Made by a program: the position numbers and the translations under genes
Shown here: piece by piece, positions 14,286-14,466 of the stretch
Position numbering within the stretch: the first letter of the stretch is position 1
Layout of the letters: each line of letters opens with the position of its first letter
Source of the DNA: an uncultured Brachyspira sp.
GTDB lineage: Bacteria > Spirochaetota > Brachyspiria > Brachyspirales > Brachyspiraceae
Assembly (NCBI RefSeq): GCF_949287625.1
Contig: NZ_CASEGO010000075.1
Span: 1-14,466 of the forward strand
Reading direction: 5' to 3'
DNA length: 14,466 nucleotides
Notes under the pieces: model-generated
Seen by the model: only the letters and a program-made list of their open reading frames with translations
Databases searched by the model: none
What the model was told of the DNA's origin: nothing

Positions 14286-14420
14286 ATTTTATTTAATTAA
14301 AACGCACGGTAAACAAAACTCTGAAATATAATTAAATACTTTTTTATATTTTTACTAAAATAATTATACTTGTTTCAAAACTAAATTTATAAATTTTTAA
14401 TTTAATATTTTTAAATTTAG

Positions 14421-14466
14421 TTGGGGCTTTGCCCCAAACCCCAGTTCTTTTATTGGTATAAAAGAA
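14421..14466. repeat. GC hairpin plus TTCTTTT/AAAAGAA hairpin, cut by the window edge
   Basis: TTGGGGC-TTT-GCCCCAA (14421-14437) is followed by TTCTTTTAT-TGGT-ATAAAAGAA (14445-14466), a 9-pair stem reaching the last base. The second hairpin has the same arms as those in the long repeats at 2136-2165 and 8016-8041, and the GC part recalls 7970-7998, so it belongs to the same interspersed family. Confidence 0.6.

Overview
The window is very AT-rich chromosomal DNA, roughly a quarter G+C by eye. It looks like a host-associated spirochaete, most likely Brachyspira. The grounds are base composition and codon use, a permissive spirochaete-style lipobox, intergenic hairpins of the TTCTTTT...AAAAGAA and TTGGGGC-TTT-GCCCCAA type, and a bacterial isoleucyl-tRNA synthetase. 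The genus is an inference; no rRNA or tRNA gene is present to confirm it.

Left part (1-8072), an accessory or defence-like block. A soluble ComEC-type metallo-beta-lactamase-fold protein (152-1234, +) meets a small four-helix membrane protein (1237-1887, -) tail to tail, with two bases between their stop codons. Then comes a large single-chain restriction-modification protein (2196-5687, -). It has an N-terminal PD-(D/E)XK nuclease, an Eco57I-type adenine methyltransferase and a TaqI-like specificity region. Divergent from it is an operon of an XRE/ImmA-IrrE metalloprotease-regulator (6138-7316, +) and a PIN-like DUF4411 protein (7313-7774, +), a toxin-antitoxin-like pair. About 250 bases of hairpin-rich sequence occur twice in the same orientation (about 1942-2195 and 7829-8072) and bracket the restriction enzyme and the ImmA/PIN pair, so this segment looks like a unit bounded by direct repeats.

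Centre (8083-10911), core gene. ileS lies on the minus strand and ends at a hairpin terminator. A close copy of that terminator lies just upstream of the restriction gene, beside an unexplained GC-rich patch (5832-5910).

Right part (11013-14466). A promoter and strong ribosome-binding site lead into a frameshifted small ORF (11067-11245) whose reading frame overlaps an orphan beta-class adenine methyltransferase (11242-12174). After about 600 bases without a convincing gene (hairpins, an imperfect 71-base tandem repeat) come three small genes: a lipoprotein (12775-13221), a duplicated CxxC zinc-motif protein (13373-13627) and a secreted protein (13782-14285). The last has a terminator-like hairpin between its apparent promoter and its ribosome-binding site. 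The window ends inside another TTCTTTT/AAAAGAA repeat element.

Most accessory genes are visibly more AT-rich than ileS, which suggests acquisition or relaxed composition. Enzyme activities are family-based; pairing of genes into systems is inferred from position.
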